Assembly (NCBI GenBank): GCA_001311805.1
Contig: BBCA01000083.1
Location: 1 to 8,720 of the forward strand
Source: Lentibacillus juripiscarius JCM 12147
GTDB taxonomy: Bacteria > Bacillota > Bacilli > Bacillales_D > Amphibacillaceae
Direction: 5' to 3'
Length of the DNA stretch: 8,720 bases
Numbering within the stretch: the first letter of the stretch is position 1; the number at the start of each line of letters is the position of its first letter. Position numbers and translations under genes: made by a program. Shown here in pieces: positions 1-6,743 of this stretch. Under the pieces are notes generated by a model. The model searched no databases. It had not been told where the DNA came from and saw nothing but the letters and a program-made list of their open reading frames with translations.

Positions 1-2
1 TT

Positions 3-503
3 TCCGACGATGCAGCTGCACTTGGCTTTTTGGGATATGAAGCGGGTAAGCTGTGGTTCATTATTGGCAGAATTGGTTTCGCAATTTTATTTGGCTTGCT
101 TATTCTATTTGTCCCATCGCTCATTTTCTATTTTATTACTAAGATCCATTACCGGAAGTTACTGGTCATGCAGCAGGTTGTTCTTACTGTGATGCTAATA
201 GAACGGCTGATTTGGATCCCGCTGGCCGTTTATGCCGGGTTGGACTGGTTTGTATCACCATTTTCCTTTGGTATTATCGCAATGTATATATCTGATATTC
301 CGTGGGTTATTTACCTTTTTGGTGCTGTATCCGTGTTTCAGCTCTGGATCATTTGGTTTCAAGCAGCTTTTCTTTCCTATTTGTCGACAGTTAAAAAGGG
401 CTGGATCTGGGTAAGTGTCGTCTTTATTCATTTGTTGTATTGGGCTGGCACCGCAGCTTTGGCCAGTATGGATCAACATCTCTTAAGCGGGTGGTTTGGA
501 TGA
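3..503 (+). CDS. C-terminal part of a multi-pass membrane protein (possibly Yip1/YknW-like)
   Basis: The reading frame is open from the left edge of the window (first full codon at 3) to TGA at 501-503, so the true start probably lies upstream; a TTG at 30 is only an internal candidate. The visible 166 residues are very hydrophobic, with about four to five membrane segments separated by short basic or Trp/Tyr-rich loops, for example GLLILFVPSLIFYFITKI and VIYLFGAVSVFQLWIIWF. No soluble domain or catalytic motif is visible. Its stop overlaps the ATG of the next gene (ATGA, 500-503), so the two are almost certainly co-translated. In B. subtilis the Yip1-family protein YknW sits directly before the membrane-fusion protein YknX. 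The same pairing here suggests an accessory membrane subunit of an ABC-type efflux system, but this rests on context and general appearance. The gene shows no frameshift in the visible part. Confidence 0.7.
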   Translation, partial: SDDAAALGFLGYEAGKLWFIIGRIGFAILFGLLILFVPSLIFYFITKIHYRKLLVMQQVVLTVMLIERLIWIPLAVYAGLDWFVSPFSFGIIAMYISDIPWVIYLFGAVSVFQLWIIWFQAAFLSYLSTVKKGWIWVSVVFIHLLYWAGTAALASMDQHLLSGWFG

Positions 504-1712
504 ATCGAAGAAAACTGTTTATAGCATTAGTTGTCATTTTACTTGGTGTGAACTGTCTCCTTATCGTTCTGGATGATGAGGGGGAAGTAGCACGAGTGTC
601 CTATGTGCAGGACTGGGCGGCAGTTGCTGAAAAAGATATGGCGGAAACAATCGAAACAAAGGGCGTATTGGCTGCTGATAAGAAACCGGTTTATTTTGAT
701 AAAAAAGGGGAAGTTTTCAGGAATTCTTGGTGGAACAAGGGTCTGCTGTCCGTGTTGGTGACCCGCTCTATTCGTACGAAGTGGATAATTATGCGGAAAC
801 AAAGGCAGATTTGGAGCAAAAACAGCGCCAATTAACCGATGAATTGGTGCGATGGAGCAGGCGGTCGCATCTCTGTCAGCCTACCGGATCCCCGAAACAG
901 ACACCAATGCTGTTTTTGAGGGAGAAAATAGCAGCCTCGAGCTGGAAGGACGGTCAGTCGAGGCCAATTACCTGAAAGAGGAATTTTTGATGGAAAAAGA
1001 AATGGAGCTCGCCCAAAAACGCGCACAACTGGAAAGCATTCAGATGCAGCTGTCGGAGCTGGAGTCAAATGGTGAAACGGTGACGGCAACAAGTCCGTAC
1101 GAAGGAAGTGTCATGGCATTGTCTGAATCGCTGGACAATCCCGTTGTCACCATCCGTGGAACCGAACTGTATGCAGAAGGTCAGCTGACAGAAGCACAGC
1201 GAATGGAGGCTGAGGTGGAAATGCCTGCTGAGGTTGCCATCCATGAAGGTGACACTGTGATAAACGGGGCGCTGGGTATGCTTGCTGATAACCCAGAATC
1301 CGTTCATGTAGACGGCGAGAGTGCGTATGCTTTTCAGGTTACGTTTGATGAACATACAGGAGGGCTGCTGCCGGGTTACCATGCAGATGTGGCCATCACA
1401 ACAGCAAAGTCGGAGGATGCCCCTGCTATCAGACAGGAACTGCTGGCCGGAAATAACCTATGGAAGATGACGAGTGAGGGGACGCTGACAAAACAGCCTG
1501 TTGAAACCGGGATTGTTACAAATAACTTTGCCGAACTGACAAAGGGTGTCGAGCCAGGGGAATGGGTTGCTGCAGATGATCGGGATCAATTCCGCGAAGG
1601 TACTGTGTTCATTACGCCATTGAAACTGCAAGACATAGAATGGAAACAGTTGGGGAAATATGATAATGTAAATTGGAAACGGTATATAGTCACAGGACTC
1701 TTGGCCAGATAA
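500..1712 (+). CDS. HlyD/YknX-like membrane-fusion efflux adaptor, frameshifted twice
   Basis: After repair of two one-base losses this encodes about 404 residues. A short cytoplasmic start (MNRRK) is followed by one membrane helix (about residues 6-24). Next come a first half-lipoyl segment (around ETIETKGVLAADKKPVYF and VEQGSAVRVGDPLYSYEV), a charged helical hairpin (about 95-190) and a second half-lipoyl segment (TATSPYEGSVMALSES). The rest is beta-barrel-like domains, including LLPGYHADVAI. This order is typical of HlyD/RND/MacA-type adaptors that join a membrane transporter to the extracellular side in Gram-positives. Frame breaks lie at the T-run near 714-717 (T4, T5 expected) and near 846-847 (GG, GGG expected). 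The start ATG overlaps the upstream stop and has a GGGTGG ribosome site. No ABC ATPase or permease follows, so its transporter partner, if any, should lie upstream of the window. The substrate is unknown. Confidence 0.85.
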
Positions 1713-1830
1713 TGTTTGGTCCTGCTGGAAGCGTGGAATAATTTCTCAAAAACATTTTATCAGCAGTGGATGGCCGGCTGCTGTCGGATGGATATGGCTG
1801 TGAATGGTTTGAAGAGGGGGGACATAAAGG

Positions 1831-2295
1831 ATGGAGCTGGTTTATACAGGGGTTCTGCTGTGTGCTGTAGCTTTTGCTGTTGTTGCTGTCTTTGCATCAG
1901 TTGCATTAAAGCGTGCTGCGGACACGATGGAAACCCTCAGTAAGACATTGGGTGATGTGGAGAATAAATGAACCATATTACACCGGAACTGCGGAAAACA
2001 ATGGAGGAAACAGGTAAAACAACAGAAAATCTGCATGATAAACTTGGCGCGACAGATGGCCTGTTCGATTCACTTCAGTATATGGGAAGTGCTGTTCATA
2101 CATGCAACAGGCTGCTGCATTCGAAAACGAATAAACTGTCGGCGCTGCGGTCACCGCAATTTGTGGACAAGCTGACGGAGACCCTTAAATGGGGGGGAAG
2201 TCGCTAATAAGGTATATCACCGGTGGAAACGGGACGAAAAGAAGGAAGACAACACTTCAGGTACCAACGAAAAATGGACAGGAGATGAGGGATGA
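1831..2295 (+). CDS. DUF948-family small membrane-anchored protein, copy 1 (two frameshifts)
   Basis: Repair gives about 154 residues. An N-terminal membrane helix (about residues 5-25, LLCAVAFAVVAVFASVAL) is followed by a long polar, heptad-like region rich in T/L/E/K (ADTMETLSKTLGDVEN onward), the architecture of the DUF948/YtxG group. The charged tail contains WGEVANKVYHRWKRDEKK. The frame breaks at an A-run at 1966-1968 (AAA, AAAA expected) and at a G7 run at 2191-2197 (G6 expected). Between the breaks the piece starting at 1968 reads as an apparent separate ORF, but it is the middle of this protein. ATG at 1831 has an AGGGGGG ribosome site about 10 bases upstream. The last codon overlaps the next gene (ATGA, 2292-2295). 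Some DUF948 relatives in Bacillus are general-stress proteins, but the molecular role is unknown. A weak SigB-like pair lies upstream but I do not trust it. Confidence 0.82.
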
Positions 2296-2641
2296 TTATG
2301 AGTTTAACCGGAATAGGCGTTATTTTAATTGGGGTAGCCTTACTTATTATCGCGGTGTATGCAGCCTGGACACTGAACAATTTGGCAAATGTGCTCCGGG
2401 GAATGGAAAAACGATGGAACACCTGCCCGATCAACTTGATGATCTTTTCAGGGAAACCGGCACAGCACTCAACCAAACAAATCAGACCATTTCAGAAGTG
2501 AATGATAAGCTGCACACACTTAGCCCGCTATTTTATATGGTCCGGGATGTCGGTGAGGCTTCCAGAAAACTGACTTCTCCACTGGCAAGGTTCAGTTCAT
2601 CTGTGGACAAAATGGGCAATCATGAAGCGCAGGACGATTAA
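2292..2641 (+). CDS. DUF948-family small membrane-anchored protein, copy 2 (one frameshift)
   Basis: About 116 residues after repair. It begins MIMSLTGIGVILIGVALL, a single membrane helix (about residues 6-25). A polar helical stretch follows with the spaced pattern TMEHLPDQLDDLFRETGTAL and NQTNQTISEVNDKLHTLSPL, which is the DUF948 repeat-like signature. The tail is FSSSVDKMGNHEAQDD. The break is an A5 run at 2407-2411 where A6 is expected; without repair the frame would end early at 2501. Start ATG 2292 overlaps the stop of copy 1, so translation is probably coupled; the GAGATGAGGG just before it can serve as ribosome site. The stop at 2639-2641 runs straight into a strong terminator, making this the last gene of the + strand operon. 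It resembles the minus-strand gene at 2742-3077 in both helix and coil, so the three look like paralogues. Confidence 0.82.
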
Positions 2642-2670
2642 AAAGACCCCTCTCGAAAGAGGGGTCTTTT
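2641..2670. terminator. Bidirectional rho-independent terminator between convergent DUF948 genes
   Basis: A perfect 13-bp stem AAAAGACCCCTCT / AGAGGGGTCTTTT with a CGAA loop (2654-2657). Each strand ends in a T run. It sits immediately after the + strand stop (2641) and immediately before the TAG (2671-2673) of the minus-strand tail ORF, so one hairpin serves both directions. Confidence 0.93.
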
Positions 2671-2745
2671 CTATCTTCTTCGTTGCCAGACGCAGTAGCC
2701 TAATGCAGCAATACCGTATACCCATTCCAGGTTGTAGCGTTTCAT
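2671..2745 (-). CDS. 24-codon tail ORF: C-terminus of DUF948 copy 3 or a coupled micro-ORF
   Basis: On the minus strand an ATG (2743-2745) overlaps the TGA stop of the DUF948 gene (ATGA). It opens a 24-residue frame, MKRYNLEWVYGIAALGYCVW followed by QRRR, ending in TAG at the terminator. The peptide is aromatic and hydrophobic with an Arg cap, so it looks like real protein rather than noise. One missing C in the CC at about 2748-2749 would fuse it in frame to the gene before it (TTPIMKRYN). Given the many homopolymer losses nearby, fusion is the more likely reading, giving one protein of about 135 residues. A separate translationally coupled micro-protein cannot be excluded. Confidence 0.5.
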   Translation of the reverse strand: MKRYNLEWVYGIAALGYCVWQRRR

Positions 2746-3077
2746 GATGGCGTTGTCTGTTTTGCTTTCATTTCCTGGTTAATGGCTGCGGCCGATGCTG
2801 AAAGATTCTGTACTGCTTTGCCAATATCGCCGGCAATTTGAATGACGGGATCCAGTTTGCTTATCTGCTGATTAACTCCACTGATGGCGGTGGTTCCCGA
2901 ACGAAGTGTGCTGCTGGCATCAGTCATGATACCTGCCACTTGTTCAGGCAGTTCACTGGTTGTATTCTGCAGGCTGGAAAGAATGCCTGTTAGCTTTTTC
3001 AGCGGCTTAATCAGTAAGATTGCTATAGCAACGGATGCGAGACCAATAAGGAGGATGCCGATTCCTGCCCAGTCCAT
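2742..3077 (-). CDS. DUF948-family small membrane-anchored protein, copy 3 (minus strand)
   Basis: As read, 111 residues. It opens MDWAGIGILLIGLASVAIAI, with one membrane helix at about residues 4-23 followed by KPLKKLTGILSSLQNTTSEL. A polar coil follows (MTDASSTLRSGTTAISGVNQ, ISKLDPVIQIAGDIGKAVQN) and a Lys/Gln/Thr tail. The helix start (WAGIGILLIGLA) closely matches the SLTGIGVILIGVA start of copy 2. The ribosome site AAAGGGGG lies about 9 bases before the ATG. A likely one-base loss near 2748 probably cuts off a further 24 residues (separate entry). The gene is divergent from cwlD and convergent with copy 2. Function is unknown; a membrane-tethered coiled-coil role is all the sequence supports. 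Confidence 0.82.
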   Translation of the reverse strand: MDWAGIGILLIGLASVAIAILLIKPLKKLTGILSSLQNTTSELPEQVAGIMTDASSTLRSGTTAISGVNQQISKLDPVIQIAGDIGKAVQNLSASAAAINQEMKAKQTTPS

Positions 3078-3098
3078 TTGACCAATCCCCCTTTCCTG

Positions 3099-3138
3099 GC
3101 AGTTAAGAAAGTATAAATACTTTCTTACTGCATAAGTT
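3099..3138. repeat. Inverted-repeat element, copy 1
   Basis: GCAGTTAAGAAAGTAT (3099-3114) is the reverse complement, with one bulged T, of ATACTTTCTTACTGC (3117-3131). The right arm is followed by ATAAG. A degenerate copy with the same left arm, right arm and following ATAAG lies at 7704-7743. It is followed at about 3142-3180 by a second imperfect hairpin (CGCC..AGCC / GGCT..GGCG). The position, 22 bases upstream of a gene start in an intergenic region, and the two copies in one window suggest a dispersed palindromic repeat or small non-coding mobile element. There is no good T tract, so it is not a standard terminator. Confidence 0.65.
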
Positions 3139-3221
3139 CACCTAAGGCAATCGCCTGAGCCTATAGGGCTTGGCGTTAGCTGAGTTTTCTTTATCGTTTT
3201 TCTGTGGATACACCCATTTTA

Positions 3222-3250
3222 TCATAAAATGCATTCTTGTCCCATAGAAT
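3222..3250 (+). promoter_or_regulatory. SigE-type promoter of cwlD
   Basis: TCATAAA (3222-3228), 14 bases, then CATAGAAT (3243-3250). The mother-cell sigma-E consensus is about TCATATT, 13-15 bases, CATACAAT. The -10 ends 34 bases before the cwlD ATG. cwlD is a known SigE-regulated gene in B. subtilis, and the pdaB promoter in this window has almost the same -10 block. Confidence 0.7.
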
Positions 3251-3284
3251 GGTCCAAGCAGGAGAATGAGAAGGGGCGAACGGT

Positions 3285-3996
3285 ATGGAACGAATGAAGA
3301 ATGTGCTGATGTGGGGAGCAGGTTTGATTGTACTGGCGATGCTTATTCAGTATCCAATCGAAAAAGCGGATTCAACATGGGAGACGTGGTCCCTACCTTT
3401 GTCCGGAAAGACAATCGTCATTGACCCTGGACATGGCGGTGTGGATGGAGGAGCAGTCGGAAAAGATGAAACGCTGGAGAAGGATATTGCGCTTTCTGTT
3501 GCCAAAAAAACACGTGACTATTTGCAGCAATCCGGTGCACTTGTTTACTTGACAAGGGAAACGGATAAGGACTTGGCAAAGGCTGACACAGAAGGGTTGT
3601 CACGCCGGAAAGCGGAAGATATCCGAAACCGGCTTCAATTTATTCACGACAAGGAAGCGGATTTCTTTGTTACCCTTCACCTAAACGCGCTTTCTTCGGA
3701 AAAGTGGCACGGTGCACAAACGTTTTATAACCCGGAGGATGGCAAAACCAACACCTGGCCGAAATGATCCAGGCTGAAATCACCCGCAACTTGGAGAATA
3801 CAACCAGGACGCCGCTCGCTATTAATAATGTTTATTTGCTGAAACATGCTAAAGTACCGGGTGCCCTTGTTGAAATCGGGTTTTGTCCAACCAAAAGGAA
3901 TTAGAGAACTTGAAGAAAGAGACCTATCAGGAGAAAATGGCTACCAGCATTTATGAAGGCATGCTTCGTTATATTACGGAAGAACCGCAGAAATGA
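3285..3996 (+). CDS. cwlD: CwlD, spore-cortex N-acetylmuramoyl-L-alanine amidase (two frameshifts)
   Basis: CwlD removes peptide side chains from cortex muramic acid, the first step in forming muramic-delta-lactam, working with PdaA; the lactam is what germination lytic enzymes recognise. Repair gives 237 residues, the length of B. subtilis CwlD. An N-terminal signal/anchor helix (about 6-21) precedes an amidase_3 domain. The zinc ligands are His50 in VIDPGHGG, Glu65 in LEKDIAL and His132 in TLHLNA; the catalytic Glu197 is in ALVEIGF. All the key residues are present. Breaks are the A4 run at 3744-3747 (A5 expected) and the T4 run at 3881-3884 (T5 expected, giving VEIGFLSNQ). ATG 3285 is chosen from the AAGGGG site 8 bases upstream and the SigE-type promoter before it. 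No clear terminator follows. Confidence 0.97.
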
Positions 3997-4016
3997 ATCC
4001 ATCCTTTCCCATGATT

Positions 4017-4052
4017 CAAATCACTTAGAAATCGTGTGATTTGTGTTATACT
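4017..4052 (+). promoter_or_regulatory. Extended -10 promoter of salA overlapped by an inverted repeat
   Basis: TGTTATACT (4044-4052) is an extended -10 (TGn + TATACT). The matching -35 position (4024-4029, CTTAGA) is poor. Just upstream, CAAATCAC (4017-4024) and GTGATTTG (4036-4043) form a perfect 8-bp inverted repeat around an 11-base spacer, covering the -35 to -10 region. No T run follows, so an operator is more likely than a terminator, though a weak cwlD terminator is possible. The salA start lies 66 bases downstream. Confidence 0.55.
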
Positions 4053-4117
4053 GGCGTTATATGGAATGATGGAAGCAGATGTTCATATATACGCTAGGAA
4101 AGGGATGGTGACCAACC

Positions 4118-5177
4118 GTGTTATCAAAAGAAGAAGTAAGGGAATTGCTTAATCCTGTCAATGATCCGTTTATACATAAAACCCTGGAAGAAACCGGTGG
4201 CATAAACGAAATTACCATCAAGGAAGATAAGAAACATGTCAGTGTAAAAATCGGCATTGCTAAAACCAATACGGCCGAACAGATGCAGCTGCAGCAGGAA
4301 ATTGTTGGTATCCTGAAGAAGAATGGAGCAACAACTGTCGGTCTCCGGTTTGAGCAGCTACCTGATGAGGTTATCCAGAAATACCAACCAGCCGCTGAGG
4401 CGGAACAGGAAAAAACACTCATGGGCGGAGCTAAACAGCCTAACTTCATTGCTGTTGCAAGTGGTAAAGGCGGTGTCGGCAAATCAACGGTAACAGTGAA
4501 TTTGGCCATGTCACTGATGCGGCTTGGCAAAAAAAGTTGGCATTATTGATGCGGATATTTATGGTTTCAGTGTGCCGGATATGATGGGGATTGAAAATAG
4601 GCCGCAAGTTCGCGGTGAAAAATTATCCCGGTTGAACGTTTCGGTGTACAAGTTATTTCCATGGGCTTTTTTGTGGAGGACAACTCCCCGATTATCTGGC
4701 GCGGGCCGATGCTTGGCAAAATGCTCAGCAGTTTTTTTAAAGAAGTGGAATGGGGCGATTTGGACTATTTGCTGCTTGACCTTCCACCGGGAACGGGGGG
4801 ATATAGCAATGGATGTTCATGAAATGATCCCAAGCTGCAAGGAGCTAATTGTGACCACGCCACATCCGTCTGCTGCATTTGTGGCTGCCCGAGCCGGTCA
4901 GATGGCACTGAAAACAGAGCATGATATTCTTGGTGTCGTTGAAAACATGGCCTATTATGAAAGTAAGAAAACAGGGGAAAAAGAGTATGTATTCGGAAAA
5001 GGCGGCGGAGAAAAGCTGGCTGATGTTCTAAAGACAAAAGTGCTTGGTCATTTACCACTGCAACAGCCATATGAAGAAGAGGATGAGTTTGCTCCATCGG
5101 TTTATCAGCAGGATCATCCGCTTGGTAAAGAATACCATAAGATTGCAGCGAAAATCGTCGCGAAAGTAGAGGAATAA
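4118..5177 (+). CDS. salA: SalA/Mrp, MinD-like P-loop ATPase regulator (three frameshifts)
   Basis: SalA is the Bacillus member of the Mrp/NBP35 (ApbC) family. In B. subtilis it affects ScoC and exoprotease expression; other Mrp proteins carry Fe-S clusters. Repair gives 352 residues, equal to B. subtilis SalA. Residues 1 to about 85 form a DUF59/MIP18-type domain. The deviant Walker A is GKGGVGKST (about 116-124), followed by IIDADIYGFSVPDMMG (Walker A' Asp region), the family block SMGFFVEDNSPIIWRGPM and LLDLPPGTGDIAM. The region that holds CxxC in cluster-carrying Mrp proteins reads NMAYYESKKTGEKEYVFG and has no cysteine. Breaks are A7 at 4529-4535 (A6 expected), A5 at 4618-4622 (A6 expected) and G6 at 4795-4800 (G5 expected). 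The start is GTG 4118 with GGTGA 7 bases upstream. Confidence 0.96.
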
Positions 5178-5230
5178 AAAGAAGCAATAGCCCAGCTGCC
5201 TAGGCTGAGCCAGATGCTGTTCTGCATTAT

Positions 5231-5260
5231 AAAGAGGTGGAATGAGACCACCTCTTTTAT
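5231..5260. terminator. Bidirectional terminator between salA and gerD
   Basis: Perfect 10-bp stem AAAGAGGTGG (5231-5240) / CCACCTCTTT (5248-5257), 7-base loop, TTTTATT following on the + strand. The minus strand reads into CTTTATAATG, so it can serve the convergent gerD as well, though with a shorter U run. Confidence 0.9.
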
Positions 5261-5272
5261 TAATGCTCCAGT

Positions 5273-5912
5273 TTAGCTTGTTCCACCACCAGATCCACCA
5301 CCGCCGGAACCACCGCCGCCGGAACCGCCGCTGCCACTATCTTGCGATTGCTGTTGTCCTTGCTGTTTGGATTTCTCTTCAGCAGCTTTCAGCAGAATTT
5401 TTGTCATCTTTTCCTGGAAAAGCGGTGTTTCAAGTGTTTTTTGTATCTTTTCTTCCAAATGTTTACTGAATTCCTGGCTTTTCATCACACTCAGCATTTG
5501 GTCCGTTACTTGCGGATCTTTTATTACATCAATCATTTGCTGCTTAAATTCAGAGTCATTCATTAATTCCTTCATCAATTTCTTGTGCTGCTCAGACATG
5601 GATTTTGCGTACGTTTTAACAAATTTGGGGTCTTCAAATAATTTTTTTCCACATGTCCTTTGCTTTATCAGAGGAAAGAGCTTCATTGATGGCCTTCTTT
5701 ACCTCTTCTGAATCCATCACAAGCTGCTGTTTCAGCTGTTTGTCAGATAATATATCTTTAAGTGCTTTTTGCCGTCCTCTGTCTGCAATATGTCAACAAC
5801 CATTTTTCGTCGCATCGTAATCCGCCTTCTCTCCAGCAGCTTCTTGTCCGCTGCAGCCGGAGATGGTCATGGCGAGTATCAGGAACAGGGCACCAAAAAT
5901 TGTTCGAAGCAT
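5273..5912 (-). CDS. gerD: GerD, spore germination lipoprotein (three frameshifts)
   Basis: GerD is a lipoprotein of the spore inner membrane needed for normal clustering of nutrient germinant receptors. The repaired protein has about 212-213 residues. The signal peptide MLRTIFGALFLILAMTISGC ends in a lipobox I-S-G-C with Cys20. The helical domain includes VVDILQTEDGKK, DSEEVKKAINEALSSDKAKD, KKLFEDPKFVKTYAKSM and EKIQKTLETPLFQEKMTKIL, all typical of GerD. The C-terminal tail is a Gln- then Gly/Ser-rich low-complexity stretch ending GGGTS. Breaks (on + coordinates) are T5 at 5803-5807 (T4 or T7 expected), T5 at 5766-5770 (T6 expected) and T7 at 5642-5648 (T6 expected). AGGAGG lies 7 bases before the ATG. 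It is divergent from kbaA and convergent with salA, as in B. subtilis. Confidence 0.95.
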
Positions 5913-5938
5913 GCTCAAGTCCTCCTTCCTCTTGTCTT

Positions 5939-5968
5939 TACTGTGTGTTACAAGGCGAAAAATATGCA
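5939..5968 (-). promoter_or_regulatory. Candidate forespore (SigG-type) promoter of gerD
   Basis: Read on the minus strand: TGCATA (5963-5968), 17 bases, CACAGTA (5939-5945). The SigG consensus is about TGAATA, 17-18 bases, CATACTA, so both boxes match imperfectly. The -10 lies 26 bases before the gerD ATG. gerD is known to be SigG-dependent in B. subtilis, which supports the reading. Confidence 0.4.
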
Positions 5969-5993
5969 TTTGAGGAGGAAAAAAGAGGGTTTC

Positions 5994-6050
5994 ATGCTAA
6001 AATGTTGGTGGATGTTCATCATGATTTTAGGAGGAGCATATTTTGGATAG
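5994..6050 (+). CDS. Possible 18-residue leader ORF overlapping the kbaA start
   Basis: ATG 5994 opens the frame MLKCWWMFIMILGGAYFG and ends in TAG at 6048-6050, overlapping the kbaA TTG start (6043) by 8 bases. AGAGGG lies 4 bases before the ATG, with GGAGG a little further up. The peptide is hydrophobic, and the kbaA ribosome site lies inside it. It could couple translation to kbaA. Against it: the TGCTAAAAT extended -10 at 5995-6003 falls inside the ORF, so a transcript from there would miss its start. Chance is quite possible. Confidence 0.25.
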   Translation: MLKCWWMFIMILGGAYFG

Positions 6051-6694
6051 TCGGAAAGTGACAGGTTTATTTTTTAAAACGTTAATGATTGGGGGCGTCG
6101 CAGGGTTAATTACCAGCTTTTTGTGAAATCCGCGTCCTATGCCAATAATTTGAATCCGTTTGATTTTCTGGAGCTGGCGGGGCTGGTTGTCTTTTTCCTC
6201 GGACTTGGCTTTGTCTTCAGTGTCATTAGCCAGACAGGCTTTTTGCATATTTATTTATCAATCAGTTTGGGCTTAGTCTGTTCCGTTCATTTTGGCCGAC
6301 AGTGCAGGTGCTTTTGATTGCATTTGTTATGTTTGACTTGGTTTACTTTCCGTATACAAGTACAGAAGGCAGCATCTCCATTTTTTGGCTTATATTGATG
6401 GCGGCGGCTATTTTTGGGTATGGATGGATTGTGTCCACTATCAAGGCACGCGCAACAAATCGGAAAGCATTTATACCGGCATTGTTTTTAATGGTTGTCA
6501 TTACCTCGGTGGAATGGGTGCCTGGACTGCGAACAAGTGGAACAGATTATGCATGGCTCATGATTATTCCATTGCTGGTTTGTAATACATACCAGCTGCT
6601 TATTCTGCATAAGCTGACAGGAAGTGTGAAATCATCAGCAGGCAATAATTCCGGTCAAAAGTCAGCCAAAGCAGCACCTAAAAAACATAACTGA
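6043..6694 (+). CDS. kbaA: KbaA, activator of the KinB sporulation signalling pathway (two frameshifts)
   Basis: KbaA is an integral membrane protein needed for KinB to feed the Spo0 phosphorelay at the start of sporulation. Repair gives 217 residues with about six membrane segments: GLFFKTLMIGGVAGLITSFF, ELAGLVVFFLGLGFVFSVIS, VQVLLIAFVMFDLVYF, FWLILMAAAIFGYGWIVS, FIPALFLMVVITSVEWV and WLMIIPLLVCNTYQLLIL. It ends in a Lys-rich tail. The blocks FSVISQTGFFAYLF and FGLSLFRSFW are characteristic. Breaks are T5 runs at 6118-6122 and 6240-6244, each needing T6. The start is TTG 6043: a strong AGGAGG sits 8 bases upstream and the frame then reads MDSRKVTGLFF. The tail (KSSAGNNSGQKSAKAAPKKH) is longer than in B. 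subtilis. Identification rests on sequence and on position between gerD and pdaB. Confidence 0.93.
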
Positions 6695-6731
6695 ACAAAA
6701 CCCCAATTTTCCAGAGTTGGGGTTTTGTTTT
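6694..6731. terminator. Bidirectional terminator between kbaA and pdaB
   Basis: A 13-bp perfect stem AACAAAACCCCAA (6694-6706) / TTGGGGTTTTGTT (6717-6729) with a 10-base loop. The left arm begins on the last base of the kbaA stop. T-rich flanks on both strands allow it to end both convergent genes. Confidence 0.92.
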
Positions 6732-6743
6732 GCTTATTTATCT

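Noticed and set aside
1714..1744. SigB-like GTTTGG..GTGGAAT or sigma-A-like TTGGTC-17-TAATTT before DUF948 copy 1
   Set aside because: Both are weak matches; tempting because some DUF948 relatives are stress genes, but not good enough to list as a promoter.
1968..2207. Separate 79-residue gene starting MNHITPEL
   Set aside because: It is the middle of DUF948 copy 1, exposed by the A-run loss at 1966-1968 and cut by the G7 gain at 2191-2197.
4057..4530. 157-codon minus-strand frame antisense to salA
   Set aside because: It covers the conserved DUF59 and Walker A coding region of salA; no ribosome site and Ser/Cys/Phe-rich composition typical of a shadow frame.
4765..5187. 140-codon minus-strand frame antisense to the 3' half of salA
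   Set aside because: Overlaps a clearly conserved gene and its composition is not protein-like.
5367..5711. 114-codon plus-strand frame antisense to gerD
   Set aside because: Mirror of the gerD coding strand (Phe/Ser/Cys-rich), no ribosome site.
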